This document shows, piece by piece, positions 1 through 11,167 of a DNA stretch of 64,000 nt (within the stretch, counting starts at the first letter, position 1; the number at the start of each line of letters is the position of its first letter). This DNA comes from Phellopilus nigrolimitatus (taxonomy: Eukaryota > Basidiomycota > Agaricomycetes > Hymenochaetales > Hymenochaetaceae). The notes beneath the pieces are model-generated. The model saw nothing but the letters and a program-made list of their open reading frames with translations. It did no database searches and was not told where the DNA came from. The stretch is from the NCBI GenBank assembly GCA_021029095.1, contig JAJOHG010000008.1, positions 434,001-498,000 on the forward strand, read 5' to 3'. The translations under genes and the position numbers were made by a program.

Positions 1-574
1 GGTAGTGCTCGCTTGGAAGAGAGAAACAGACGAATCCCGTCAAGAATTGATCGTGGACCTTATACATGATAACATCATTTAGCAGATGGTAACCGCACAC
101 CGGAAGCAAACAATATTGAGCACGGGTGGCGTGATCGGGAAGTGCTCGGCGCCGGCCGTAATCACCGCAAGGGACATGTCGAGACGCGGACGCACGAAAC
201 GACTGTACATTGTACCTGATTCCTTCAAGTCCGCGTCTCTTCTGGACGTCTGACGAGTCGGACGAGAGCCGCACGCTGTCGCCGAAGTAATAATAAACCG
301 AATTAATAACGGGATTGACCAAGCATTTCGAGGCCGCTGACGGCGTCCGATATGGACCGCTTGCCAGGCCGACACGGAGGGCCCCGCTTGCTAATGCGGC
401 GCCAAAACTCGAAAATCTCGAATATTCGATGGACGCCCGGCTGCCCAGAGCGGGGCGGGCGTTCCCAGGGTGTGTGGGCACGCGCTGCCGCATGCGGTAA
501 GCACGTAAGCACGCCCCCGCGCGGATTGGCTGCGCGAGAGACGCGCAGCGCTCGCCCGCGTCGTCTCCAGCGAG

Positions 575-582
575 TATAAAAG
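575..582 (+). promoter_or_regulatory. TATA box of the quinone reductase gene
   Basis: TATAAAAG lies 39 bases before the ATG at 621, downstream of a GC-rich stretch. Spacing and orientation fit the core promoter of the flavodoxin-like gene that follows. This is a motif match only; no transcript data are available. Confidence 0.6.
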
Positions 583-620
583 CCCCAGCGCCCGAGCCCA
601 CTATCTGCTCCCCCAGATCT

Positions 621-1558
621 ATGTGCTTTCCCTCAAAAAAGGCCAAGGACAACTTCGCAGATAAGCCGCCTGCCGCAGCCCAGCCTCCTCCTCCCGCTAC
701 CGCACCCACCACCACCGCACCCACCGCCGCTCCAAAGATGGCTCCCCCGAAGGTCGCGATCGTTATCTACACCATGTACGGCCACATCGCCAAGGGTGCG
801 TCGTCCCGCTCGTCTTCTCTCGTCTCTAGTGTGCGCAACTGACACGTCCCCCTCCCGACGCACAGTGGCAGAGTCCGTCAAGGCCGGCGTCCAGGCCGCG
901 GGCGGCTCGGCGACCATCTACCAGTGCGTCCCGCCGCGTCCTGCTCCCTTTTCTTTCCCCCTGATTATGAGCGCTGACGCCCTTTCTCTCTCTCTTCCGC
1001 AGAATCGCCGAGACGCTCTCCGAGGACGTCCTCAAGGCGCTCTACGCGCCCGCCAAGCCCGACTACCCCATCTTCAAGCCGGACGACCTCAAGAACTTCG
1101 ACGCCTTCCTCTTCGGCATCCCCACGCGCTACGGCAACTTCCCCGGCCAGTGGAAGGTGCGTGCCTCCCTCCGCCCCCTCCGCGCGCTCGACGAACTAAA
1201 CTAACCCTCCCCCCAGGCCTTCTGGGACGCGACGGGCGGCCTGTGGGCCGCGGGCGCGCTCGCGGGCAAGTACGCGGGCGTGTTCGTGAGCACCGCGAGC
1301 CCCGGCGGCGGGCAAGAAACGACGGTGACGAACGCGCTCTCGACGTTCACGCACCACGGCATCGTGTTCGTGCCGCTGGGCTACAAGCACGCGTTCGCGC
1401 AGCTCACGAACCTCGCGGAGGTGCACGGCGGCTCGCCGTGGGGCGCGGGCACGTTCGCCGCGGGCGACGGCTCGCGCCAGCCGAGCGCGCTCGAGCTCGA
1501 GATCGCGCAGATTCAGGGCAAGACGTTCTACCAGACTGTTGCGAAGGTCGCGTTTTGA
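621..1558 (+). CDS. Flavodoxin-like NAD(P)H:quinone oxidoreductase (WrbA/Pst2/Ycp4 type)
   Basis: Four exons (621-795, 866-923, 1003-1156, 1217-1558) join in frame to a 242-residue protein. An N-terminal Pro/Ala/Thr-rich tail of about 40 residues precedes the flavodoxin fold. The fold opens with [14 protein letters not shown], the FMN phosphate-binding loop of the WrbA family. [17 protein letters not shown] and the [28 protein letters not shown] and [11 protein letters not shown] blocks are also typical of WrbA. Members reduce quinones by two electrons using NAD(P)H and protect against quinone stress; fungal forms often sit at membrane eisosomes. The Pro-rich N-terminus is longer than in bacterial WrbA. 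Intron phases support every junction, and the ATG sits close behind a good TATA box. Function is assigned by family. Confidence 0.93.
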
Positions 1559-2525
1559 GCGCGTGCGTGTGATGCGCCCTTTTTTTTTCTTGTGTGTTGT
1601 TAAGTATTAGCGCTTGTTGTATGTTCGGAACGCGGAATGGGACAGTGACCGGAGAGGAATTTTTTTCATCCATACATACGTACATCCCGATCGTCAACTT
1701 TAGACACAACGTGTTTGGACAAAGAAACTGTTGTTGCGACACGTTCTGAACATACTTGGTTGTATGCGCATTAAAGACCCTCGCGTCTTCGCGACTCTGT
1801 TTGGCTGTTTCTGCAAGACTGTCGCGACAAGGCCCCGCGCGCTCGCGAAGGGCACCCTCGCAAACGCTTCTCGCATTCGCCGTGAGGTGCGTGCGTGCGA
1901 GATCATCCGTCCATATCCACATCCATATCCATACCCTGCTTATAACGCTTCCCGAGCGCGGACGAGACGTCTGCTGACCCCCCGCGATAATAGCGCGCGC
2001 GCTAAATACTAAGAATACGGCGAGCGGCCGTCTTAAGATGTGTTGTAGAACGCGCGCGTGGGGCGACGGGCGCGCGGGATTGGACGGTTGGACGCGGACG
2101 CGGACGAAGGGCGGGGCGTGCTGGGCGCTGATCGCGGGGGTGATAGATTGCGTTGCATATATATATATATATGCATGCAGAGCACGAGAGGGGAAGGGCG
2201 CCTAGAAGAAGACGGGTTTCGAGTGATGAGATGAGATGGGAATGGAATGGATGTCCGGTTGCAAGATACTGTAGGGCCAGCACGCGAAGCCACATGTATA
2301 CGCACGCGCCGCCCGCCGGGCGCGCTTTGGGCTGCGAGGGCGGGGGGACGGGCTCTCGCTCTGTTGTTTACCTTGGGGCCCAGACAGACAGAAAGGGACG
2401 AGCGCCCGGGGAGGGTGGGAGAGAGAGAGAGAGAATATACATGTAGACGCCTCGGGACCGGGGACGAGGCACTGATGGGTAGGGCTTTGTACGGGGCAGG
2501 CGGGGGGAGAGGGTGGCTGGATTTA

Positions 2526-2592
2526 TGTACTATGTATGTACTATGTATGTACTATGTATGTGCTATGTATAGTACTATGTATAGTACATGTA
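2526..2592. repeat. Tandem repeat, 11-base unit TACTATGTATG
   Basis: Several near-perfect copies of TACTATGTATG occur in a row, ending with the variant TAGTACTATGTATAGTAC. It lies in noncoding sequence downstream of the quinone reductase gene and is likely a minisatellite. Confidence 0.8.
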
Positions 2593-2796
2593 GAATGGAC
2601 CGCAGGGCGCCCAGTTTTGTCATTCGATCCACATTACCGCCCTCCCCGGCTATTTGAGCTGTGCCGACGCTTTCGGCCCATTCCAAAAAATCCTTTTTTT
2701 TATTTTTTTATTTTTATTTATTTACTTCTCTTTGCGGGTTTACTGGAAAAAGGGCTAATCATAACATTAAGAGGCATCATCGCCGGTGCGGGATCG

Positions 2797-2825
2797 TTTT
2801 TTTTTTTTTTTTTTTTTTTTTTTTT
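2797..2825. repeat. Homopolymer T run of about 29 bases
   Basis: An uninterrupted run of T is followed by GATTTG. It could be a genuine microsatellite or the poly(A) end of an old reverse-strand retroposed copy, but no recognisable gene body abuts it. Length may be unreliable in an assembly. Confidence 0.8.
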
Positions 2826-3398
2826 GATTTGTATGCACGGTCCGCGTTCCCCCAGGTACGAGCGAAGCAGAGCTCGACCGCGATACCTACGTTTACTCGG
2901 GTCCTTGCTTATCTGTAGAATCGCCGGCGGCTTATGTTGCCGGACAGATCGCTGGCATAACACAGTTCAGGCAAGGTGGCTCGGTGTGTCGAAGCCAGAA
3001 ATTTCAGCACAAGAAACGACCTCGATGCTACATACTGGTTTGTGTATTTCTCGTAGGGCATAACCTCTTACGTATACAGCTGAACTTCTGGGAACGCATG
3101 CTCCTCATGCTGCATAACCTCCCAGGATGCATCGACTTTAGCTTCCACCGAGTCGGCAGTAAGAAAATATCTATAAGATAATGTATATAATCCATAATGC
3201 ATAATGCATGCCTGTCTGCAGTAGCTTGAATGGGGATATGCATCATGTGAGGTGTCTCGCCTGCACGAAATTTGGTGCTTGACAATGACAAACACATTTT
3301 GCATTCTCACACGTCTTCAGCTACAGAGGAAGAATGGACAGACCAGGAATTTGCAGAGCAAGTTTGCATCGACATGGTGGAGGCTGAAGGCAGCGAGG

Positions 3399-4096
3399 TA
3401 GTGTTCTCAAAGGCCGGGTCAGACCCGCTCTGGCCCGAGGTCGACCACTGACCTGACCCGCGGGTCAGGTCACTAGCGGGTCAGGTCAAGCTGGGTCAAT
3501 ACTGGGTCGGGTCAAGGTCAGCATCCGCCAGAATTTCCCGACCCGCCTTGACCCCCGACCGACCTTGACCTGACCTGCGACCCGAAAGCATTTGAGAGAT
3601 CGGCAAGAAACATATTATAAGCTGCGAAATCTTGAGAAATTTCGGACCGAAGTCCACTTAAACATGTACTTTCCTAAACAGACATAAATTTAAGTTCTTT
3701 GTGTGACAAATATACTGCATATGGTGCATGAAATTTAGTACACTGCTTACAAAGCTAAAGCCAGTTTATATGCACCAACTAGAATATGTCTTTTTTTTTT
3801 GCTTCCTCAAGAAAGGGGTGCTTTTGCGTAGGCATTTTATTATGATAAGTGTCTTATAGAGTGTAAATAGCATCTATAAAATATTTTTGGAGGTACGTTC
3901 TGTAGGAAAATAGGTTTACTTGCAGGTCGGAGGTCGACCCCGGGTCGACCCTGGCCTGACCCGCTGGGTCAGGTCAGCAGCGGGTCACATGGGGTCAGGT
4001 CAAGGTCAGCAAAAATCATAAAACTCTGACCTGGCCAGGTCGGGGTCGGGTGGAAAAGTGCTCTGACCTGGCCCGACCTGACCTTTGAGAACACTA
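3399..4096. mobile_element. Non-autonomous hAT-like DNA transposon, 698 bp
   Basis: The ends are perfect inverted repeats: TAGTGTTCTCAAAGG at 3399 and CCTTTGAGAACACTA ending at 4096. An exact 8-bp target duplication, CAGCGAGG, flanks them at 3391-3398 and 4097-4104. An 8-bp duplication and a TAGNG terminus are hallmarks of the hAT superfamily. Both arms (about 3410-3595 and 3925-4085) are packed with GGTCA/TGACC units in both orientations. The central 330 bp is AT-rich and lacks a transposase frame. It must have been mobilised in trans. The repeat-rich arms may be subterminal transposase-binding arrays, which is an inference. Confidence 0.88.
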
Positions 4097-4540
4097 CAGC
4101 GAGGTCAATAGGCTAGATGATGCCAGTGAGCTGCCCTGCGAACCGTCAATATCGCCAGGTGCTGCATGCCAGTCATGCTGGAGCAGCTCTGCATGCGTCG
4201 TTCTGAGTCGGAGTTTCTGCAGGCTCGCAGCCATCTTTACAAGCTTAGATTGAGACTACAGACCGAGCAGAATGGCAAATTTGAAGCAACCGGATATCAG
4301 TTTTTTTTTTTTTTTTTGCCACATTCATTCGCATTTTGTGCTTACTCCTTTCCCTATTATACGACACCTATAGCCAGTGTTTTAATTACGGATTAATTTG
4401 TGCGTTTCTTGTAGTGCATAACCTCTCGTGATGTATGCAATCACCCTTCCACCGAACTCTATGCATCAGCAGGAGTTCGACTGTACTTACATAATGCTAC
4501 ATTAAATATTTAAGTCCCTGTGTGTGTGCTAATCGAGGGC

Positions 4541-7357
4541 TCATTCACTCCCATGTCTTTCGCTCTCTGGATCAAACACTCCACCACCCCGCGCGTAAAC
4601 TCGCTCCGCCTCCTCCTTGTCAAGCAAATGAAGGGTGGTCTTTCCTTCTCTCCAATGGTACTGGCCAGTGACATCGACCCCTCCCACAGCCCGCGTCCGC
4701 GCCTCGGTCTCCGCGCTCGTGTCGTACCGCAGCACAAGCACCCAGAAATGCTCGGTCGTGTACACGGCGCCAGCCTCATCCTCGTATACGACGCTCTGCG
4801 TGCCCTCGACGACCGTCGTCCACACGCTGCGCACGAGGCCGTCGCCCTGCGCGTTCGCAGGGTAAACGCTGGCGACATATTCGCGCTCGCCTGCGTCGTT
4901 GATCCCAGCCACCACGAGGAGATGGTCTGCGGCGCGGAAGGCCGTCCCCGCAGGCACTTCAAGGATCATGAGTTGCTGGCCGGAGCAGCAAAATACGACA
5001 TTGAGGCGGGCTGCCGCTGCTAAATCAGGTGGGTCCTCCCAAGCTCCATCTCTTAAACAAATCTTGCACGGATTCTCGCTTCGGTAATGATCCTTATTGG
5101 ACGATGTAAAGTCAGGAAGAGTCTAAGGAGAAGGGCGAACGCTGAAACGCACAACCCGAAGGTGAGATCGTCCATCTTTTGCTCTATGACGATAGATATA
5201 TTCAGTTTTGAAAGGCCCTCTAGAGAGGCCCTCTTCGTCGATTTCGAGATTATGTGTCCTTACGATCATGTCGTAATGATCGAGAGCAAGATGCAGCGCC
5301 GAGTTTGAGTTTTCTGAGAGCAAATCCAGAAGTGCTTTGAATGCGGCCCTTCTGCAGTAGCGGTCCAGCCCGAAAACGAACTTTATGCGGAGGAGAGCTC
5401 GAGACACGATGTCTGGATCCGGGCTGTTCGAATGCGTATACAAGTTAGATTAGTTGCGTTCCCAGTAGTGCGATTAAATGCGAGGGAGACTGACTTTATC
5501 AGGAACTCAGCAAGTCTGCGGCACAGATTTTGCAGTGCAGACTCGTTTGGCACGGCTCTTATTTGGAGATACAAGCTTCCGCCAGATGGGATATACCTAG
5601 CGACCCGTTCCCAGAGAATTTCGGAGGCCACTACGTCCGGGCCATTCGATAGATTCCGCCACAAAACATTGAGTGCAGGATGTGGATATGTGCGGACAAG
5701 CGTATTGAGGTTATCGAATCCGATGCTGTGTTGACCAACTGTTCGCGGCGATGTATCGTGAACACTCAATACAAGACTTGGAAAGAGCGTCGCAGTCACT
5801 AATATACGCTGCGAGAGAATGACATTGTCAGGGAATTCAGCCATATCACTCAGGCGCTCCCGAGCTATGAGGACGTGTGTCGGATGCCTCGCATCTAGCA
5901 ATGCATTGACATCTGTTGATATGTTCAAGAACTCGACGGATCTTGGGAAACGGTGTGCGTTCCTGCATTAAATCATGTTAATGAACCTTGCTGAAGGACA
6001 GATAAAGATAACCTACATCAAAATGACAACCATCATCTTTTTCCACAGGAGAGCATTATGATCTGACGCGCATCCTCTCTCGAAGACGAATGACATGTAA
6101 TTTTTGTACGCCCGTGCAAAGATGTCGTCGACGCATTCCCACTCAACGATGTGCGGAAGCGAGTATACCAGATCCGCCAAGGCGGACAGACACTCGGTAT
6201 AGAGGTCGAATTGAGGCGACAAAGCAAATGGTTTTCGCTGGATCAATATATGTTCAATGTAGCGCAGAGCCAAAAAGGACAGTTCTGGATCGCTATAAGC
6301 ATATTCGACATTGATAAACAGTCGATCAGGCTTGAACGTATGCTACGATGCTGAGAATTGCTCCCGTACCTCAAGAACTTCATTAGCACGCGGACGAGCG
6401 TGGCCAATGACTCGTCGCTAGAGCGGGTGATTAAGCGTAAATTTCTGTGTGAGACGCTGTTTACTTCGTTGGTTGATAGGCAGATGATGGCTTTGCGGCA
6501 ATGCTGAATGGCCCAGTCGCTGTCCGTGCCATTCATCTTCAGCTCGCGTTTTCTGACCTCGGTCAAAAGCTTCGAGGCACCAAGAGCGTTGAAGAGAGTG
6601 TATAGATATCGATCGTTTATGGCAAGCTTAGTGATGTGCTCCATGGCACAAATATGAGTTGAACGGGAGGGATACCTGAGAAAACATTACGCTTCTGACA
6701 TAGTTACGCAGCTCATTGTATGATTTCTTACTGTGCGTAACGAAGTAATTGACGACATTCTTTGAAGAGGATCTCTTCATGCGGTAGCAAGCGCGATTTC
6801 CTCTTTGCACCCGCCGTAACCTGGAGGAACATCAGCACCTCGTCTTGATACGGCTCGCCTAAAAGGACAGATTTAATCCGAGCGGCACAGGCATCCGGGC
6901 CTCGTCCGGCCTCGTTGGCGATTCTATTCAGTCGAGACTCGAGTAGATGGCCGCCCGCGCTGTACAGATTTCCCAGGAGCCGCCCTGCGCCCGGCAAGTT
7001 CGTCGCCGTCTCATCTGAGGAAACAGTGGAGAATGTGAACGAAGCACGCCAGATGGATGAGCTAGAAGATGGCGATGAGCTCGATGAAGCTGTCGACGAT
7101 GATCCCCGATGGGGCCGTGAGCCAGTCGGAGTCATTTCTATGTTCTCTCCAGACAACCTGCTCCTTCGACGGCTGGCTCTTTCCGCCAGCGAATTAAGTC
7201 TAGTTTCTATTCCATGCCCTATATGACCATAGAGGCGTCCAAGAAGTCTTCCAGGTCCCACAAGATCAGAGGCGGTAGCATCTGTGGATGGCTCCGAGAG
7301 ACTGTGAGTATCTTCCGTTAGGTTAACACTAGAAGGACTCGTAGGGAGAGGAGGCAT
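4541..7357 (-). CDS. Family X copy A: unrecognised six-exon protein, 836 residues
   Basis: I do not recognise this protein. Six exons on the minus strand (7357-6732, 6675-6370, 6292-6017, 5962-5495, 5423-5141, 5092-4541) join in frame with phases 2,2,2,2,0 and give 836 residues. The gene at 19660-22017 has the same exon number and phases, and exon 2 is 306 nt in both. The N-terminus carries two copies of a Gly-rich unit (residues about 31-62 and 120-161) built around GPGRLLGRLYG and GAGRLLGNLYS. A Ser-rich linker separates the two units. The middle is alpha-helical in character, with no catalytic motif visible. The last exon encodes a separate-looking domain with LEVPAGTAF, HLLVVAG and FWVLVLRY. 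No signal peptide or membrane span is obvious. The fifth donor (GTTCGC) is weak but is fixed by comparison with the paralogue. Confidence 0.82.
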
Positions 7358-8050
7358 AGTACACAGTCAAGGATGGATGCGGATGGACGGGACGATATTG
7401 ATGTTCACTGATGAACCTTCAAGTACCACCGTGGCAACAAGCGCTAGCATCGCATTCCTGCGCAAGCCGTGCCTCCTTTTCTACAAGATTAAAGCGCCTG
7501 TCTTCGTTTTATACATATATCTGTATCTCACAGTGGACTGTGTAATATACTTACAATGGTCCACTGCCATCAGTCGACCATGCCTAGAAGCGGGATTAAT
7601 AAGCGGTGTATGGCACATAGTTGCATGCCATTCGGCTCTTTAGTCCGTAAGGTCCGAACTTAAGTATGAATTAAAGTGGGCGTCACAGATCTTAGCCAAA
7701 GAAATGTTTCAAAAAAAGCCTGGTATGCAAGAGCAGGAGATTGAAAACAACTGTGTAAGTACATGTATATGTACTTGGCGGGATTTTGTGCCAGACAACA
7801 AGCCGCGTCGGCGCTTATCTAAGGTATTTAGGGCCAGCCTTTAGGCGGGGTTAGGTCGCAACTTTTTCTTGGAGACAGCACGACTTGCCGACTTGCTTCG
7901 CTCTCCTACTTCAAGTCGTTCTCCGAGTGCGCGTTCAAAACACGGAGACGGTGTCTACACTCTTTTGAAAGTAGAAAAGTAACCGGAGAAAGTAGCGTCA
8001 ATGGAGGTGAGCGAAAACAAGCTCGAGCAGCGAAAACAGCTGACCGGGGG
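7358..8050. other. Intergenic, no gene seen
   Basis: This stretch upstream of family X copy A and before the mL44-like fragment holds only short open frames in all six frames, with no recognisable motif. It presumably contains the promoter of the minus-strand gene. Confidence 0.5.
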
Positions 8051-8052
8051 TG

Positions 8053-8667
8053 TCGGTAGCCATAGCATCGCGGAGGTATGCGGCGTCAGCAGCTGCAAGA
8101 CGGCCTGCGAGTCCACAGCCTCAATCTGAATACCTCGACGACGAGGAATTTAATGGCGGAGGGTCACGATCGGGCTATGGTCGCAGTAGAAGTGACGAGG
8201 GACGACCAGCTAGCGTACTGTACCCCAAAGCACGACCTAAAGCCAACCCGGAACCGCTCATCGAGCATCTGCATCGTTTATTTCCTCCATTGGAGTTCCC
8301 GTCGACAGTTGCGAGCCAAATGCTTACGCACATCAGTGCACAAGAGGCATGGGCAGGACATAACGGCCGACTTTCCTTCGTCGGTGCGTTCACATTACAC
8401 GTTACTCCAAGTCTCCAAGGTGCACTCGTAACTGACAATCTTTTTTGCTTTTCTTTTGCTTTATTCTTCCTGGTATCAATGATCGCTTATTTTTGCTCAG
8501 GCCGCCGGGTTCTTCATTCATATCTTCTCTTATTCCTTCACTCCGCTTCTCTCCAGCTGTCAAAGGCCTCCCCTTCGTCTTTCAATCCCAACACGGTTTT
8601 TGATTTCGATCTTATAGCTTACCGTGCACTGCACACCGCCCTGCTTGGTGAACATGTCGGTGCCTAG
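8053..8667 (+). pseudogene. Truncated mitochondrial ribosomal protein mL44 (RNase III-like), probable relic
   Basis: Two exons (about 8053-8415 and 8502-8667) joined by a GT-AG intron read like the N-terminal half of fungal mL44. Blocks seen are HLHRLFPPLEFP, GHNGRLSFVGRRVLHSYLLL and, near the end, RALHTALLGEHVGA. The frame then stops, where family members normally continue for a further 150-200 residues through the rest of the RNase III fold. No continuation is found in the following 380 bases. No in-frame ATG is found at the 5' end either; the frame starts at a splice-acceptor-like TAG at 8058-8060, so the first exon is missing or unresolved. mL44 is a structural protein of the mitochondrial large subunit and is essential for organelle translation, so a functional copy should exist elsewhere. 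This one is read as a partial duplicate. Confidence 0.65.
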
Positions 8668-8990
8668 TGAGACCTAGCTCGTGTGTACCCCGGAAGATTA
8701 TTTATCAGACGTTCGAGCCTTGATTTCGAGCATCGCATTCAATTAATTGCGCAAAAGCATCTATGTTTGGTATAATAGTCGTTGAGCAACTTGGGTTTTA
8801 CTTGTCAGTTATTCTTTCCCCTCGCATTACTTAGCGAACCGCGATTTCCGCCCGTGAGACGACCGCTTCCTAATCTGCTTTTTGATTGTGCATGAGAGCG
8901 ATTTAGTCGTCTCGTCGTAAAACAATATCGAGTTGTCCGCGGAAAGACCGCTCACTGATGGGGTACGCGTTTATTATGTAACAAATACTG

Positions 8991-8997
8991 TATTTAA
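8991..8997 (+). promoter_or_regulatory. TATA-like element before carboxypeptidase Y
   Basis: TATTTAA lies 58 bases upstream of the ATG at 9049, a plausible core promoter distance for this fungal gene. It is a motif match only. Confidence 0.4.
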
Positions 8998-9048
8998 GGA
9001 TGTCCACGCGGTTACCGTCCAACTTGCTGTAACCATCACATCGCCGCA

Positions 9049-11167
9049 ATGAAGCTCTCCGGTGCGCTGCTGGCATCGTTGCTCGTCGCGAGCTCGGCGG
9101 GTGCTATTCCCGTCGACGAACTCGAGCTGCAGACAATATTCAGTGACTTGGACCTTACCAGCTACTCTGACGCCGTACACGGTCTCTTTGGCGATGTGGC
9201 GCAGGACATGAAGGGCGCGGTCGACGAGTCGCGCAAGCTTGTCTTGGATGGCGCGAAGAAGTTTGCTGGCCAGGCTGAGCAAGTCATTGAACGCCATTTC
9301 AAGGACGGCATGGTCCGCAACTTTATAAAGCAGCACGGGATTACATGTGAGCGCACCGGTTTCTTTAATGGTGATAGCGCGTCTGACCTCGGCAATGAAG
9401 ATGAGCTCCTGCAGAATCAGAAATTCGACGACTATCAGATGCGGGTCACAGAACCTAAGTTGTGTGATCCTGGAGTCCAGCAATATTCCGGATACTTGGA
9501 TATCTCGGACGGGAAGCATCTCTTCTTCTGGTGAGTAATATTCAGCGATATTCATTAATACGCTATCTCATCTAAGCTATAAGGTTCTTCGAGTCGAGAA
9601 CTGCTCCTGAAGATGCTCCGCTCATCTTGTGGCTTAACGGAGGGCCTGGCTGTAGCTCTTCGACAGGCCTGCTCTTCGAGCTCGGGCCCTGTAGCATTGC
9701 CAACGATGGCAATAATGTTACTTACAACCCGCATAGCTGGAACTCGAACGCGAACATCATCTTCCTCGACCAGCCTGTCAACGTAGGGTTCTCGTACTCC
9801 TCCGACGGCTCATCAGTGAACACGAGCCCTGTTGCTGGTGAAGACGTGTACGCGTTCCTCGAGCTGTTCCTTACTCGCTACCCCAAGTACGCAGAGGCGC
9901 CTTTCCACATCGCCGCGGAGAGCTACGGCGGGACGTATGTGCCGAACTTCGCGAACACGATCTACAAGAAGAACAAGGAGCTGGCGCTCGCGCCGCAGAG
10001 CGGCGTCGTCAACATCAACCTGGCCTCAGTGATGATCGGCAACGGGATCACGAACCCGTACATCCAGGACGCGACGATCCCTGAATTTGCATGCGACGGC
10101 CCGTACCCAATCTATGACGACCCTAATGGGCCTGAATGCACCGCGCTCAGAGGGAAAGTGCCTACATGCCAACGTCTCATACAGGCGTGCTATAAGTATA
10201 ATTCGCGCCTCGCTTGCGTCCCTGCTGCGCTGTACTGCAATAGCCAGTTGTATGGGCCCATCCAGCGTCAGTACTCTTACGCTCTACATCTCAAGGATAA
10301 CAGTCTGATTTTGTTTTCTTTTTGAATCGCAGAGAGCGGTCGTAACCCCTACGACGTGCGCAAGACATGTGACCCTGCCAAAGACACGTCGCTCTGCTAC
10401 CGCCAGATGGGCTGGATCGAGACTTGGATGAACGAGGAGTCGAACAAGAAGGCGGTTGGCGCGGACCCGACGATCGACTTTTCATCGTGCAATATGCAGG
10501 TCAACCAGGCGTTCATGATGCAAGGCGATGGCATGCACAACTCCGCGCCGTTGCTTACGGATCTCGTCAATGACGGCATCCGCCTCCTTATCTATGCTGG
10601 CAATGCGGACTACATGGTAAGTGTCCTAGTCTCTTTTGTTTCGTAAGGCATTTTGTTACTCAACTGACCTTGGTATCCGGTCCGACGAAAATAGTGCAAC
10701 TTCATCGTACGTCATTTTCTTTGTATGTATCGTCTGGAAACCCATTGCTCACAAGCAGCGTTTAGGGAAACGAAGCTTGGGTCGCCGCGCTTGACACCAA
10801 TTTCCGCGAGGAGTTCACAGCAGCTGAGGCGCTCCCGTGGGTGACGCTCGCCTCTGGCAAGATCGCTGGCTCCGTGCGCACCGCGGGCGCGAACGAGTTC
10901 ACCGCTGGAAATGTTACGTTTGTCACCGTCCACGAGGCCGGGTACGTATAGTGTTACTTCCTCGTATTATGAACCGATTCGTTGACGCCGGATGCCCTCG
11001 CAGACACATGGTGCCGTATGATCAGCCCGAGGCAGCGCTGGTGTGTTGTTCTCCGTACAATGATTGTGATATTATCTCCTTATGTTTCCCCCTTTTTTTT
11101 TACTTTCCAGGACCTCCTCACGAGATGGATCTACGACGTTCCACTGGCAGACGCGAAGCGAAGCTAG
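9049..11167 (+). CDS. Serine carboxypeptidase, carboxypeptidase Y type (family S10)
   Basis: Seven exons (9049-9530, 9584-10266, 10333-10616, 10695-10706, 10766-10941, 11004-11040, 11111-11167) give 576 residues. MKLSGALLASLLVASSAGA is a signal peptide, followed by an acidic propeptide of roughly 120 residues. LWLNGGPGCSS is the substrate and oxyanion region. The catalytic Ser is in AESYGGTY, the Asp in IYAGNADYMCN, and the His in EAGHMVPYDQPEAAL; all three are intact. Length and order match vacuolar carboxypeptidase Y, which removes C-terminal residues during vacuolar proteolysis. Exon 4 is only 12 nt and encodes CNFI, which completes the Asp-containing motif. The start is fixed by the signal peptide. 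Targeting to the vacuole rather than the medium is inferred from the family. Confidence 0.96.

Larger units (their letters stand above)
1559..3390. other. Intergenic stretch with simple repeats, no gene seen
   Basis: No open frame with coding character is seen. The stretch holds an (AT)n run near 2157-2172, a (GA)n run near 2428-2438, an 11-base tandem repeat near 2526-2592 and a T run at 2797-2825. From about 3330 one frame reads open into the hAT-like insertion and resumes after it, which may be the remnant of an older coding sequence. Short similarity between about 3040-3075 and 4400-4435 (around GCATAACCTCT) hints at an old local duplication. Confidence 0.5.

Noticed and set aside
2797..2825. 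T run as the tail of a reverse-strand LINE/SINE
   Set aside because: No internal Pol III boxes, reverse transcriptase frame or target duplication could be recognised next to it.
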